64,000 bases of DNA from Phylloscopus collybita. Its lineage: Eukaryota; Chordata; Aves; Passeriformes; Phylloscopidae. Positions 52,255 to 62,660 of this stretch are shown piece by piece. Within the stretch, counting starts at the first letter, position 1; every line of letters begins with the position of its first letter. The notes beneath the pieces are model-generated. The model saw only the letters and a program-made list of their open reading frames with translations. It was not told the origin of the DNA and did not search any database. The stretch is from NCBI GenBank assembly GCA_027886175.1, contig JAJNNQ010000009.1, positions 17,147,501-17,211,500 on the forward strand. Reading direction: 5' to 3'. The position numbers and the translations under genes were made by a program.

Positions 52255-52924
52255 TGTAGCTGTGTAAAAAAATGTTTTGTAAGTTTTAGTTTTGAATGTA
52301 GTATAGTTTTTTTATATTGTAAGTTTTAGTATAGTAGATACCCTAAAAAGGCCCCTTTGTTTCAAGGTAAATGATAAAGTTGCTAAGACAACCAGGGTCT
52401 CTGTACAGAGTCTCTTCCCTATTGGTTCCCTTTCTGTTACATCCCTGTTTCATGTATGATCTTTTCCCTTTGTCTATCATAAAACTTTTATCTTCAAGGT
52501 CCAAGAGCTTCGGCCCGTGGTTGGCAAAGCCCTGAGAGACCACTCCCCAACTTATTCGGGATTTGTTAGTGTTTATGTAATCTAGCTGGCATGTATCGTT
52601 TTAATTGTTTTATTAGTTCAAACACATTATACCCACCCATAAGATTGTTTGTATAAAATGCCCTGCAGCCCAGGTCCGGGGTCTTTGAAGAGGCACTGAC
52701 CTGAGGCTGGAGGAACTCCTGACTCCCCCACCAAATAAAGCCTCTTTTTCAAAGCCTCTCAAAGTCCCCTCTTTTACCACCGCCATGTCAGCGTGAGCTA
52801 AACTGCCTGCAAACTAAAAACCCCACCAACGAACTTTCCGGGGGCCCAGACTGAATATCGAGCTGAGTCAAAAACCGAACATGTACAGTCGCAGCACCCA
52901 GCGCCCTGGAGCTGAGACGCAACA
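52255..52924 (+). repeat. 3' LTR
   Basis: 670 bp, same ends and features as the 5' LTR (AATAAA at 52,734-52,739). No mismatch was found when read side by side with the 5' copy. It is followed by the target duplication AATGGA. Confidence 0.95.
52734..52739 (+). terminator. Polyadenylation signal for proviral transcripts
   Basis: AATAAA in R of the 3' LTR, the functional copy for full-length and spliced retroviral RNAs. Confidence 0.65.
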
Positions 52925-52930
52925 AATGGA
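52925..52930 (+). repeat. Target-site duplication, right copy
   Basis: AATGGA, identical to 47,417-47,422, immediately after the CA end of the 3' LTR. Confidence 0.95.
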
Positions 52931-53188
52931 TAAGTTTCCATCACAAAAAGTTCAAAAGACTTACTTATTTTAATTTCTTTATTAAACCTTCAGTTTAGTA
53001 CACAGGTAATTTCTTTCTTTTGCTTTTTAGAGTTCATAAGAATATCTTTTTCCATAGGCATCTCCTACCAATTTTATTTATGCAATTCGGAAGCAAATTT
53101 ATTGCTATAGAGATATTTTCCTTGGAATCATGACTGCAATGAGGAACAAAGGTGAAAAATTAACTTGTAGGTCTCTTAAAAAACTTAC

Positions 53189-53314
53189 TTGATATAGTGA
53201 CTGGTTCTAGAAAGGCATCCAGTACTTGTTTCTCAGAACTAGAAACTGCTCCATCAGTTGTTCCATTTTCAGCAGTTTCACTTGGAAGCCTATCTTTCAG
53301 CAAGATCCCAGGAT
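53189..53314 (-). pseudogene. Candidate exon, 126 bp, next to the retrovirus
   Basis: The donor tcaa/gtaagt is consensus; the acceptor is ccatacagatattattgacag. Phase 1 in and out. It encodes PGILLKDRLPSETAENG and, further on, SEKQVLDAFLEPVTIS with no stops. An alternative acceptor 13 bp upstream (ccatacag, start 53,327) is also open but in a phase that does not match the preceding exon. No following exon was found; the retrovirus begins 258 bp beyond. Confidence 0.55.
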
Positions 53315-54143
53315 CTGTCAATAATATCTGTATGGAAATGACAAATTATTTCAGTTTGCCAGCTGTTCAGAAACTGTCTGACCAAGCAGACAAAATTAAC
53401 ACTCCTGTTGCAGATTAATGTTTAGCTGAGGATTTGGACCCTTAGGAAGAGGAGGAACCTGTCTCCCCTGTGATTTGAACTCTCTGCTTTTTATCATTAT
53501 TCTATGGTTTTGATCTTTTTAGCTGAAACAAATAACACAGTGCTGTTTGCATCTATTAATCTACAAATCAAGCTACTATTAGCAGAAGTCTGCATCATGG
53601 TGTACCAATTAAAATTAGGAGAGTAAATTCCAGTTTGCACACAAACAGCAATTTGTGTAGCTCTTCAAAGAGAGGAACTCAGATGTTTTAGGAATTTGGT
53701 GCCATTAAACCTTGAGGCAACTGGGAAAGGATCATAAAGGGTTGAAAGGAAATAGCAGATTTAACTTTATTTCTCTGTAGTAAATGTAGATGGATGCTAC
53801 AACTTCAGCTATATACCAGATACCTGTGATTTCTCCAAAGCTAGCCAACTATTGATATGATTATTTTGCTTCCAGCTATGGTGTTCGGAGAACTGAGATG
53901 TATGTGATGATTATGGCAATTGGAAAGCAGACAAACATGAGAAAAAAAATGTTTGCAGCTACTGAATTAAAGCATGATTAAAGCAGTAGTTCACCAAAGT
54001 GAAGAAAAACAAGAAAAATCCCTGTTACTATTTACTCCAGCTCACAGAGAAGGCAAGGGAAACAAACATGAGTTAAAATGTGAAGTCAAAAATTCACCTT
54101 AAAGAATCTATAATGACAGGACCTTGTACAAGCAGGTTCTTAC

Positions 54144-54510
54144 CTGGCAGAGTACTGAAGCCTTTCTTTAAGCAAGGGCTGAGAAACCTTTTGTTCACTC
54201 TGGCAGCCAGTAGATCTATATATGGTACTTTTTGTTAGCACAGTTATTTACAAGTGTTCCTACAGCTCCACTGGGATCTTTGAAAATTGCCATCAGTTCC
54301 CTGGGAATGTCCGAGTTCATATGCTTCCCTTCTAGTGACATTCCTAGAATATTTATGCTTTTAACTTGCTGAGAACATTTCAGCATTACTCCTGCAACAG
54401 CACTAATACAAATTCATGGGGGATGAGCTGTTGCACATACAGGCATTTTACTGGGCAGTGTCTCCAACCATTGAACCAGACTTAAGTGAGAATCCTTAAG
54501 TGGTTCACAT
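54144..54510 (-). pseudogene. Long candidate exon with TGA and 2-bp insertion
   Basis: The donor ctgccag/gtaaga is strong; the acceptor (aaaaaatag) is poor, so the start is uncertain. In phase 2 from the preceding exon it reads CEPLKDSHLSLVQWLETLP and so on, meets TGA at 54,416-54,414, continues in the same phase with long protein-like sequence (MNSDIPRELMAIFKDPSGA), then reaches TAG at 54,218-54,216. Two bases further along, another phase opens at GAT CTA CTG and runs RVNKRFLSPCLKKGFSTLP to the donor. An extra TA in the atatatag run would explain the shift. Without it the exon leaves in phase 1, which is what the next exon requires. Confidence 0.5.
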
Positions 54511-54660
54511 CTATTTTTTAGTTATGAATTTTCTGTCTTTTTGAACTTCAAGCTTTTGGGCTGTTAACATGTACAGAGAGTCTAAATCAATGAACTCTAC
54601 TCCACAGCCATCTAGGCACTGTTACAGTGTAGAGTCTGTTACTTGCTGGGTTTTGTGATT

Positions 54661-54668
54661 TTTCTTTT

Positions 54669-54700
<32 letters not shown>

Positions 54701-54719
54701 CTTTTTTTTTTTTTTTTTC
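54661..54719. repeat. Pyrimidine tract with T30 and T17 runs
   Basis: T30 at 54,671-54,700, C, then T17 to 54,718. It lies in the presumed intron between two exon candidates. Confidence 0.9.
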
Positions 54720-55037
54720 TTTTCACATGTTGTTGTATCAGGGTCAAATTTTTTTATGAGGATAAAATCCAACATTTAATAGGGATTGTGTTTTTACATC
54801 AGGAATTTTCAAACATTTCTCAAGTGAAATCTAAACTGTGTTACTATCTGTGAATATCCAGTGCAGCAGACATATTTTCCTTATAATACACTTGACTCTG
54901 TGATGACAATGATCTATTAATAATTTGGAGTCCACAGAAAAACAGTGAAGCTGTGATCTTATTTCAGGCCTGTGAATCACTAACTTGGAATCTTTTTCTA
55001 GGGGAAGGAGACCCCAGAGCTATTTGTTTCTCTTTAC

Positions 55038-55127
55038 CTCAATCCTCTCATCTGTGAAGCAGTAATAATGTTTGCTGTGTGATTGGAAGGTCTGCCTCAT
55101 TAGTGTCAATGACTGCCGAATAGCAGG
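55038..55127 (-). pseudogene. Ambiguous exon-like segment, 90 bp
   Basis: Very good splice sites (ccatttttttcag and gag/gtaaag) flank 90 bp. Phase 0 is fully open (PAIRQSLTLMRQTFQSHSK...). Another phase reads equally protein-like (ADLPITQQTLLLLHR) before a TGA. Neither phase is the one (2) offered by the upstream exon, in which stops occur. It may be a decayed exon of the same gene, an alternative exon, or chance. Confidence 0.3.
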
Positions 55128-55426
55128 CTGAAAAAAATGGTGTACAAATGTTGCAATTTATTTTAGAGATTACATGTAACTATCTAAACAGAATGGCATA
55201 GCTTCACATTCTGGAATAATTTTCTCTGAATAACCATAGGAACAAAATTTTCAACAGGAGATGCTTATGGTTTGAACAGTTAGAAATACTAGCATCTGAA
55301 ACAAATTAAAGAATCATCTACAGACAAGCTTTTTTATTAGTAGTAATGAATAAATATATTTAAAAGACATTTCATGCATAATTGCTCCCCAGGCTCATTT
55401 CCTGGGCTTCACTTTTATCACAGTAC

Positions 55427-55480
55427 CTGGCAAGACACCAGTCCAATGTCTTGTGCTTAAGTGCAGTTAATGCATTTGCT
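55427..55480 (-). pseudogene. Candidate exon, 54 bp
   Basis: The acceptor ctttttattttatag is excellent and the donor ccag/gtactg good. Only one frame is open; it encodes ANALTALKHKTLDWCLA and is the phase that the preceding exon supplies. It leaves in phase 2. Confidence 0.5.
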
Positions 55481-55652
55481 CTATAAAATAAAAAGTTGAA
55501 AAGAGCAAAAACAAAAGCAAAGAAAAAAAATCTAATCCTGAAAGTGCAATATGTATTGCCATATGTGTTTTAGTCCCCCAGGAAACCTCTGCAGTTCACT
55601 GGAATGGGATTCTAGAGCTACTACAGGAAGTTACAACAATCCAGTGAGATAC

Positions 55653-55762
55653 TGGAAAGAATGGCAAAGGGCAGGGACAGTTTTTGATGCTGCATAACTT
55701 TTCACATCCTCAGGTGGCAGGTGAGACTTCTGAAGAGATTTCCAGAGAAGACTGACGGACAC
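55653..55762 (-). pseudogene. Candidate exon, 110 bp
   Basis: The frame encodes VSVSLLWKSLQKSHLPPEDV and then SYAASKTVPALCHSF. The donor (tttcca/gtatct) leaves in phase 2, exactly as the next exon needs; the acceptor (cacaagcaag) is weak. The peptide is strongly protein-like. Confidence 0.5.
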
Positions 55763-56287
55763 CTTGCTTGTGAGGCATCCAGGATAGGATTTTCATTCCT
55801 TGTAAATCCTACCACAATGATGTTAGGAAGAAATACAGTATAATTACATATTAATAGCAATATTTAGAAGCTGAGGTTAGTTGATCAGAGTTTCAAAGCT
55901 CAGTTGTTTCACTGGACTTTTGAACTCTTTTGCGCATTGTTAATGTCTATACATATAAACAGATAGACAGATATGTATATATATACATAAGCACACATTT
56001 TCTAAGCTGAATGCCTTAAAAATAGTTTCCTTGGGATATTAAAATTTCAGCTTAATTATACAAAACCAGAAAACCAAATGCAAGAAAAATTACCCCAACT
56101 GGACACAGGAGACATGGGAAATGAACGAAATCTGATGACAGCAAAATAGAAAAATGTATCATATATGAAGTGACACAGGAAGAGATTAAAGATTTATTTT
56201 TTCCCTTTTGTATGATACCATTGATGATGGAGGTGGGGGAGTAACTGAAGTAACAAGGTATTTGGTAAAATAAAAACAGAATATAAC

Positions 56288-56410
56288 CTTAATACCCAAG
56301 TTAGCTTGCACAAGTGTATATGAAATTCTGTAAATGGCTCCAAGGATGTTGCCAAACATAGTCACTCCATATTCAGGGCAGCACTGAATGAGAGGGTGCC
56401 AGAGGGATAG
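56288..56410 (-). pseudogene. Candidate exon, 41 codons
   Basis: The acceptor cctattccttctag is strong; the donor attaag/gttata is weak. The open frame starts LSLWHPLIQCCPEYG and continues TMFGNILGAIYRI, a protein-like mix of hydrophobic and polar residues. It enters and leaves in phase 0, matching the following exon. Confidence 0.5.
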
Positions 56411-57804
56411 CTAGAAGGAATAGGTCATTTTGACAGTTTTGTTTTTCAATGGCTTGTTTGTTCATTCTCCTCACCATTGTAATCACCATAAATCAGTGGC
56501 TGTTATTATGTCTCTTGTGTAACATTTTGGGCATTGGATACATACTAATACATTTTGTAGCTAGATTAATCAGTTATATTTACTGAAATTTAAAATTATG
56601 ACTTTGTACTTAGTAGAAAAAACCCCACCAAAACCCCAGAAGTGCTTGTACAGTATTTTCTTTCAATTTGCTATAACCAGACTTAACATGTAATGCAAAC
56701 GCTGTAGTTTTATCTTTTAGCACATAATTTTAATAACAGTAAATGGCGTTTGATGTATTCAGTGTTTTTCATCACCAATTATTTCCTTCACACATTAGTG
56801 GGAATACTTTTACAAACAGTTTGACCTGTGTGTTTCTGGATGATCCAGGGAAAACAATGAAGCTGTTAAAAATGTTACTGACATGTCCAACAATAATGAG
56901 GAGTGGGACACATTTAATTATATTTGTGAAATTAGACTGACTGTAATTTAGACATGACAGATGCCTTCACAAAGATACAAATCATACTTAGATGTTCAGT
57001 GTTGTTTTTTTTTTTTATTTTGACCTAGAAGAATCTTCTGTAGTTTGTTTAGAGGACCCAAGTGTGTTTAAAATAAAAAATGTTTACTTATTTATGGCTT
57101 TTTATTTCAATGCTCAGGGTTGGTTCTTTATCTATTTTCCTTCTTTACATAATTGCTGCCTGATTGTCGTGAAAGAATGGTCTAAATGGTCTTTTTTTTT
57201 TTCTGGAATAACTTAGTAAAATCCATTCTTTTCTACTTTGTCTTCTCTGTATATTTCTATTTATTTTAGAGTTCAAATATTTCTCATTGCTTTGAAATGT
57301 AAAAATGTTTGTAAGTTTGAGTTGTTTGAGCATTCTATGTTTAACTAAAAATTATTATCACCTAAAGTAGCTATTCTGAAGAGGGAAATTAGTGTTGTAA
57401 AGTCCCTTTCTGTTATGACCAAAAGTCACACTTCCTATGGACATGTGCATTAAGTGTTCTGCAGGTCAGCAACTGATATAATAATTTTTTTCTGTCATTT
57501 TAAAGCTGTAAAAACATGAGGTTTACAATTCCAAACATAACTTTTGTTGACTAGTCACCTAAGAATGGCTGAACCTCTTTGTTCATCTTAGTGGAACATA
57601 AGTAGTGACTCCTAAAGATAAATATTCCACTGAAGGTTGTTTCCATATAGATAATTTATATGTTTGATTAAAGTATAATAAGTATTTTAGATTTTATAAT
57701 TTTTATAGTAATTTTCTCGGCTCTGGCTAATGTTTTCTCACTGTGAATTCAGTCTAAATCAAAACCTTTATATTTTACAGCATCATTTGCTATGGAGAAA
57801 AGAG

Positions 57805-57850
57805 AAAGAAAGACTTTCTGTAGCTTAGTGGACAAGAAATCATGTGGGGT
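57805..57850 (+). repeat. Possible tRNA-derived SINE fossil
   Basis: The run 'ctgtagcttagtggacaag...gggtctgggcagccagagttcatgag' has the layout of a tRNA-like head (A box gtagcttagtgg, later agagttcatga). It is heavily diverged, cannot be assigned to a family and could be chance. Confidence 0.2.
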
Positions 57851-58330
57851 CTGGGCAGCCAGAGTTCATGAGCAATATATTCTTTTTTAAGAGTGGAGTC
57901 ATGCCAGCAACAGAAAGTGAATTCCATCAGCCAGAGAGGGGCAGGTACTGCTCTCACATCTCTGGCCTGAATCAGGGGAGATATCTCTGCCTCACATCAG
58001 AAAATCTAGGACCCAATAACTTCCACCCTTCAGACCTGGTGTACAAGTGCTCTGCTATTTTATTCCAATTTTATTTTAGTTCTCAAGCCATAGTAAATGC
58101 TCTTTTCCAGAAAATCCTTATTTAATCAGATTACTTTTGTTATCTTGAAGTTTGATTCTCCAAATTGCAGCTGTCTACAATAGAGTAACATCCAAAATTA
58201 AAATTAAATTATATAGCTGCAATTTTTTTACAATCTAGTTAATGTGTGTTTTTAAAAATATTCTAGAGCAGAGAGTTTCAAAAATTCTCTTAGATTATAA
58301 CAATTGTTTTCAGTGCAAAGAAACAAATAC

Positions 58331-58360
58331 CTCAGAGCCTTCAGATAATTTCTCTAGGGT
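58331..58360 (-). pseudogene. Candidate 30-bp exon of the - strand gene
   Basis: A strong acceptor (ccttttactgtcag) and a fair donor (gag/gtattt) bound 30 bp encoding TLEKLSEGSE in phase 0 to 0, which joins the next exon (56,410) in frame. The segment is so short that chance is a real alternative. Confidence 0.3.
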
Positions 58361-58965
58361 CTGACAGTAAAAGGAATGGAAATAATCTATAAAACACACA
58401 TAATTCTAAAAATACTGACTTTGTTGTCTACATCACAGGAGCATTTTAAAGCACTTGGGCAGTCTGTCCTTCTACATTACCTGCTGTCATTTTTAGCTAT
58501 GGCATGCTCAGAAAATCTTTCAGAAGTTTTACTCTATTTCTGGCTCAGCAAAATGGTAAAATCCTCCAATGATTGTAAATGATGGAGTTTTTTCCAGTCA
58601 TTGCAGAAATTATTGCTGATACTTTGTGGTCCAACTAGGAACACACTGTCCTACAAAGATTAACTAGTAATCATTTCTTCATTTATTCAGTGGCAGTAGT
58701 CCCAGGTTTGAATACATCTCACAGTGTTGATCCTAGCAATTATCGTTTGAACTAAATCTACACACAAAATCTCATTTTTTCAGAGCTACATTAATGAGTC
58801 AATAAAGCTCTGATGAATCTGGCTCTGTGTTCCAATATACATTATCTTGAAATTTTGTTGCAACCAATAATTCAGAGAAGGCTGTTTTTTGGTTTGTCTA
58901 CAGTCTTTCATAAATGTCAAACTTTTCCAGAAAGTTAAAGATTCCTTAGACTTGGGATAGTAATA

Positions 58966-59003
58966 ATAATAGGTAATAATAATAACAATAACAACAACAA
59001 CAG
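58966..59003. repeat. (AAT/AAC)n microsatellite
   Basis: Imperfect aataataat passes into aacaacaac triplets. Confidence 0.8.
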
Positions 59004-59699
59004 CAAGTTTTATCATCTTTATTAAACTTCAGATGACACATATCTTGCTTATGTTTATAGTACTGCATCAGATGTCAGTGAGTGTCAAGGGTAAGCAGAT
59101 TATGTCCAGCCATAACTTGTCCAGAAGAGGATTTACCCAATTTGTATGTGAGCGCAGCAGAAGCATGCACTCGTGTAAGACACCTCACTATTACCCATTT
59201 GGCAGTACTACAAAACTGTGGGTATCTTCACCTGCTCCAGTTCTAGGAAATGTTTTTCTTTATATAACTTCTTCTTTTTCTGGTTTTAAAGAAAGTGAGC
59301 ATTTCTGCACTCCTGATCTTACAGAACAAAAATTCCTCGCTCAGGTATCCCTGATGTCACAAATTTAGTAATCACACACATGGCATGAAAATCTTAAGAC
59401 TTTATTTTAACGTAACACATGCTTGATTCTATTAATTTATCTTGTAATTTCTGGTGTGCTAAAAGAGGATTTGCCTTTACAGCTGTGCTGGTTAGCCATA
59501 AACAGTATTTCTTTTCAAGAAAAGATGAGATTATTATTGATTCCATCAGCTTTGAGGATTTGAAAAAAAAAGTAAAAATGATGCAATAAAATGTTATGGG
59601 AAGGCTGAAGAAAGTTTGTGAAAAAGCCACAGCAGTTAGTAGGGCTGAACTCCAAGGCTTGCTTTTTATGAACACTGTACTTCCACCCTCATGATTTTT

Positions 59700-62079
59700 T
59701 AGTTTTAATGAGTTTTACTGAAAAAAGTTATAGTTGTGCGTGGAACATGCTTAGTTAAATGTGATCTAATTATATCTCTAGAAAAGGGGAGTTTAGTCAG
59801 AGCACCTTAGTTTTATTTGTACAGTTCTGCATAATTATAGAGTTTTTAAGTTTACGGGAAATAAAGAAATTTTTCCAATGACAATTTTTTAAACAAATTA
59901 ACTTACTAATTTAAATATAGTCTAATATTTCTGGACCCTAATTGATTCAGAGTCAATTAGGGTACATCTTCTTTGGCTGCAAAGTAGAACCTTTTCATGC
60001 CATGGTGGGATCTGGCTGAGAAGCTCTGAATTGTGTGAAGTTGAGATCTGCCCTTGCCAGGAACATTTTCAATAACTTTAAGAATTTGATATTATTAGGT
60101 AGAATGACTGCATTCCCCATATATTTGAGGTAGTTCTGTGTTCTTTAAGCACTCTCTCTTCCTAGTAACATCATTTATCATCTCCCTAACAATGTTTTAG
60201 CTTTCAATGTCTTAGTTTGTATAAAATTATGAGCTTTTGACTTCAAAGACTGTGTGGAAACTTTGTGATTTGTCAACTGAGATGTATACATAGAATAGAG
60301 CTGCTGTATAGTACTTTATTGTAGAATAAATATTGGTAAAGAATCTGAATTGCTAGGTTTTTTTCCTCCTCTAAATTGGACACACAGCTAAGCAAAAAAG
60401 ACCTTTTCCTGTTTATCAAGTTTTTGGGAAGAATGCAACAAATCATTCTCATTTATAGTAAAAATTAAAACTTCTCTTCTTGCGCTGAGAATGTGTCAAT
60501 TGGAAGAAAACATTACGGGACAAAATCCAAATGGCTTTTTAAAACTGAAATTTAAAAAATTAAATTAAAAAATTATTTTCGGAGTTTTTAACTGAAAATC
60601 AAAACTTGTTCTTCTGGTATACCTGCCATTGGAGTAGTTTATGTGAATCTGTATTCATTGCTGGGGAAAATTAGGCATAGAAAAAAAACCCCAAAATATG
60701 GTAGGTTTATTTATTTTTTTTTTTAAACAGCTCTCTGAGGGAGGAGTAGGGACTCTCCCACATTCACCCCCTACCTCCAGGCCATGTGAGATGTACACAC
60801 TCTTTGCACAGCTGCCTAACTACTGTGAAAGCTTTTCTCCTTCGGACTCTGGCTGTGCTCCCCCCTGCTGAGCCAGAGAGGCAAAGGAGTGAATGTCTTG
60901 ATATTGATCACCTGTTGTGACACTGCCAGTGTAGAACCTGTGCCTTGCTTCCTGCAAAAGAAGGCCCTGGGACATTTAAAGCACCTGGCCCCATTTAAAC
61001 ACCATAGCCTGGCTTCTTGCCAACAACATATTTCAAGCATTTCAATGTTGTTTTCTTGTTCAACTTTTAAAAAGCAAATCACAGTGACAAGTTAAAAACC
61101 TGTAAATTTGAACTGCCCATTACTCTGCAATTAAGAAAAAAAATCATTAAAAGGCTAAGTAATTTGTAGGTTTTTTTTTTTTTGTTTAACACTGATAAAA
61201 ACTGTGCACTAGGTAGTTAATTTATGCTTGTTATTATAATGAATACAACATTTTTTCTCCAGCCTTTTCAATTCGTGATACTTGGACTTTGCCTTAATTT
61301 TCATGTTTATTTTTTCCTTGAACAAATTGTCTGTTAAGTTGTTCACCTGCTAGATGGTGTATCAGTGAGTATGTCTGTGACTTTTGGAGTGTTTTTTGAC
61401 ATTCTCAGTACATACTAACAGAAAGACTGTTCTGCAGGTACCCTGTGTTGTCACCTTAGCTCTATGTGATATATTCCCACGTTATTAAGTGAGGGATAAG
61501 GTATGACAGAATGATGTATAAAAAGTTTCTTTAATATTGAGAATGAGAGCTGAATGTTACTTAAAACATGAAACCTCAGCTGTATAAATCATACAAGTAA
61601 TCATACAATAAATCATACAATTCATACAACTAATGAAAATAGGTACAAAATGCAACTTGGCATGGTAATACTATTTAAAAAAATAATTAGGTTGCAGATT
61701 ATCTCTCTGCTTTACATGCACTTTCCTCACCATAATTCTCACATAGGATACCCAAGTACAGCTTCAGAGGACACATTGCCCATAAAAACACAAGATCAGG
61801 TTGATCTTGGCTAGCTGCTACATATCCACCCAGCCCCTGTCACTTCTTGTAAATATGACATGGGAAGAAAATAGGATGAAAAAGCTTATGGGTTGAGATC
61901 AGGAGGGGAAATCACTTACCAACTGCCACCAGAGGCAAGAGAGTCTTGGCTGTGGAAAAAATTACTATTATTTTTGCAAATTAAAATAGAGTTGGATAGT
62001 GAGAAACAAACACTAAATCACCTTCCTCACAAGCCTCCACCCCTTTTTCCCAGGCTCAGCTTTACTCCTTCCCTCCTGA
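59700..62079. other. AT-rich non-coding DNA, nothing certain
   Basis: Two tiny - strand segments with good splice sites (60,912-60,951 and 61,920-61,949) could be further exons of the gene to the left, but they are too short to support. No known repeat was recognised. Confidence 0.4.
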
Positions 62080-62660
62080 TTTGTCCTTCTAGCCCAGCAC
62101 TGAGCTTTGCAGGGAGGTTGGGAATGGCTGTGGCAGTCAGTCCAAAGCATTTTGCTGTTCCTTCCTCCTCACCCCTTTCCCTTTCTCCAGTGGGGGCCTT
62201 CCCATGGGCTGCTGCTCCTCCCAGGAGAACCTGCTCCAGAATGAGCTGTCTAGAGGCTGCTCCTCCTTTAGGGAATATCCAGCTGCTCTTGGGTGGGTTC
62301 TCCTGGTCTGCAGTATGGACATCTGCTCACACATGCTTTTCCCCAGTGGCTACTGGGAAACACTTGCTCTGCTGTGGTCTCTTCCACAAGCTGCAGGAGA
62401 ATCTCTGATCCAGCACTGGGAACAGCCCCTCCAGCTCCTCCTTTTCATAGAGCTATTTCTTGCACTTGTTTTTAACTTGCTCCTCTCTCCTGGACAGCGT
62501 TTTGCCGTTTCTTAGATGCATTTTCCTGGAGGTCCCACACCCATGGCAGCAGGGCTCAGCTGTGCCCTGCACTGGGGCCAGTGGCTGCAATCACTGAGGC
62601 CAGCCCTGCAGCCCCCAGTGCCCATGCTGGGACACTTCCACACTTACAACCTCCCTGCTC
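62080..62660 (+). repeat. Degraded copy of a GC-richer bird interspersed repeat
   Basis: Words such as 'ccacaagctgcaggagaatctctgatccagc', 'ctccagctcctcctttt', 'cttgctcctctctcctgg' and 'gccgtttcttagatgcatttt' recall a high-copy bird repeat built of 'gggctgcag...tgctcc' units. I recall the pattern but am unsure whether it belongs to a CR1 5' region or an LTR element. GC content is clearly higher than the surroundings. The 171-codon frame (61,893-62,408) crossing it is not a gene. Confidence 0.45.

Larger units (their letters stand above)
47423..52924 (+). mobile_element. Young, pol-less class II endogenous retrovirus
   Basis: A full proviral unit of 5,502 bp has two 670-bp LTRs, a 6-bp target duplication, a tRNA-Lys-type primer site, a polypurine tract and 4,162 bp of internal sequence. 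The order is leader, gag-derived frame (48,532-50,907), then env remnants (about 50,941-52,228). No protease, reverse transcriptase or integrase sequence is present. Comparing the LTRs by eye I find no differences, so the insertion is recent. The missing pol and the env stops mean it was copied with enzymes from another element. Class II is inferred from the duplication length, the primer site and the Gag type; the Env remnant looks alpharetrovirus-like. Confidence 0.9.
53189..58360 (-). pseudogene. Decayed multi-exon gene, unidentified helical-repeat-like protein
   Basis: Several - strand segments read as exons of one protein. The strongest chain is 56,288-56,410 (phase 0 to 0), 55,653-55,762 (0 to 2), 55,427-55,480 (2 to 2), 54,144-54,510 (2 in) and 53,189-53,314 (1 to 1). 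The phases match without adjustment from the first to the fourth. The fourth joins the fifth only if a 2-bp insertion in the fourth is discounted. That exon also has an in-frame TGA. The residues suggest a soluble, leucine-rich helical protein of HEAT/ARM style, but I do not recognise the gene. Introns are retained, so it is not a retrocopy. The favoured reading is a unitary pseudogene; a live gene with two assembly errors remains possible. Confidence 0.5.

Noticed and set aside
58376..58582. + strand exon-like segment (EHFKALGQSVLLHYLL...) with fair splice sites
   Set aside because: It lies on the opposite strand within the presumed gene, has no partner exon, and its Leu/Phe/Tyr/Ser-rich make-up is common in chance AT-rich frames.
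58966..59003. Short triplet repeats considered as a CRISPR-like array
   Set aside because: Simple AAT/AAC microsatellite without spacers; the genome is a vertebrate's.
59033..59368. 111-codon + strand frame
   Set aside because: No recognisable motif; it overlaps the far end of the - strand gene region and a microsatellite.
60912..60951. 40-bp - strand segment with a strong acceptor (ccttcttttgcag)
   Set aside because: Too short to judge; such acceptor-donor pairs arise often by chance in tens of kilobases.
61920..61949. 30-bp - strand segment with a strong acceptor and consensus donor
   Set aside because: Only ten codons, with no in-frame partner established.
61893..62408. 171-codon + strand frame
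   Set aside because: It overlaps the GC-richer degraded repeat and has overlapping open frames in other phases.
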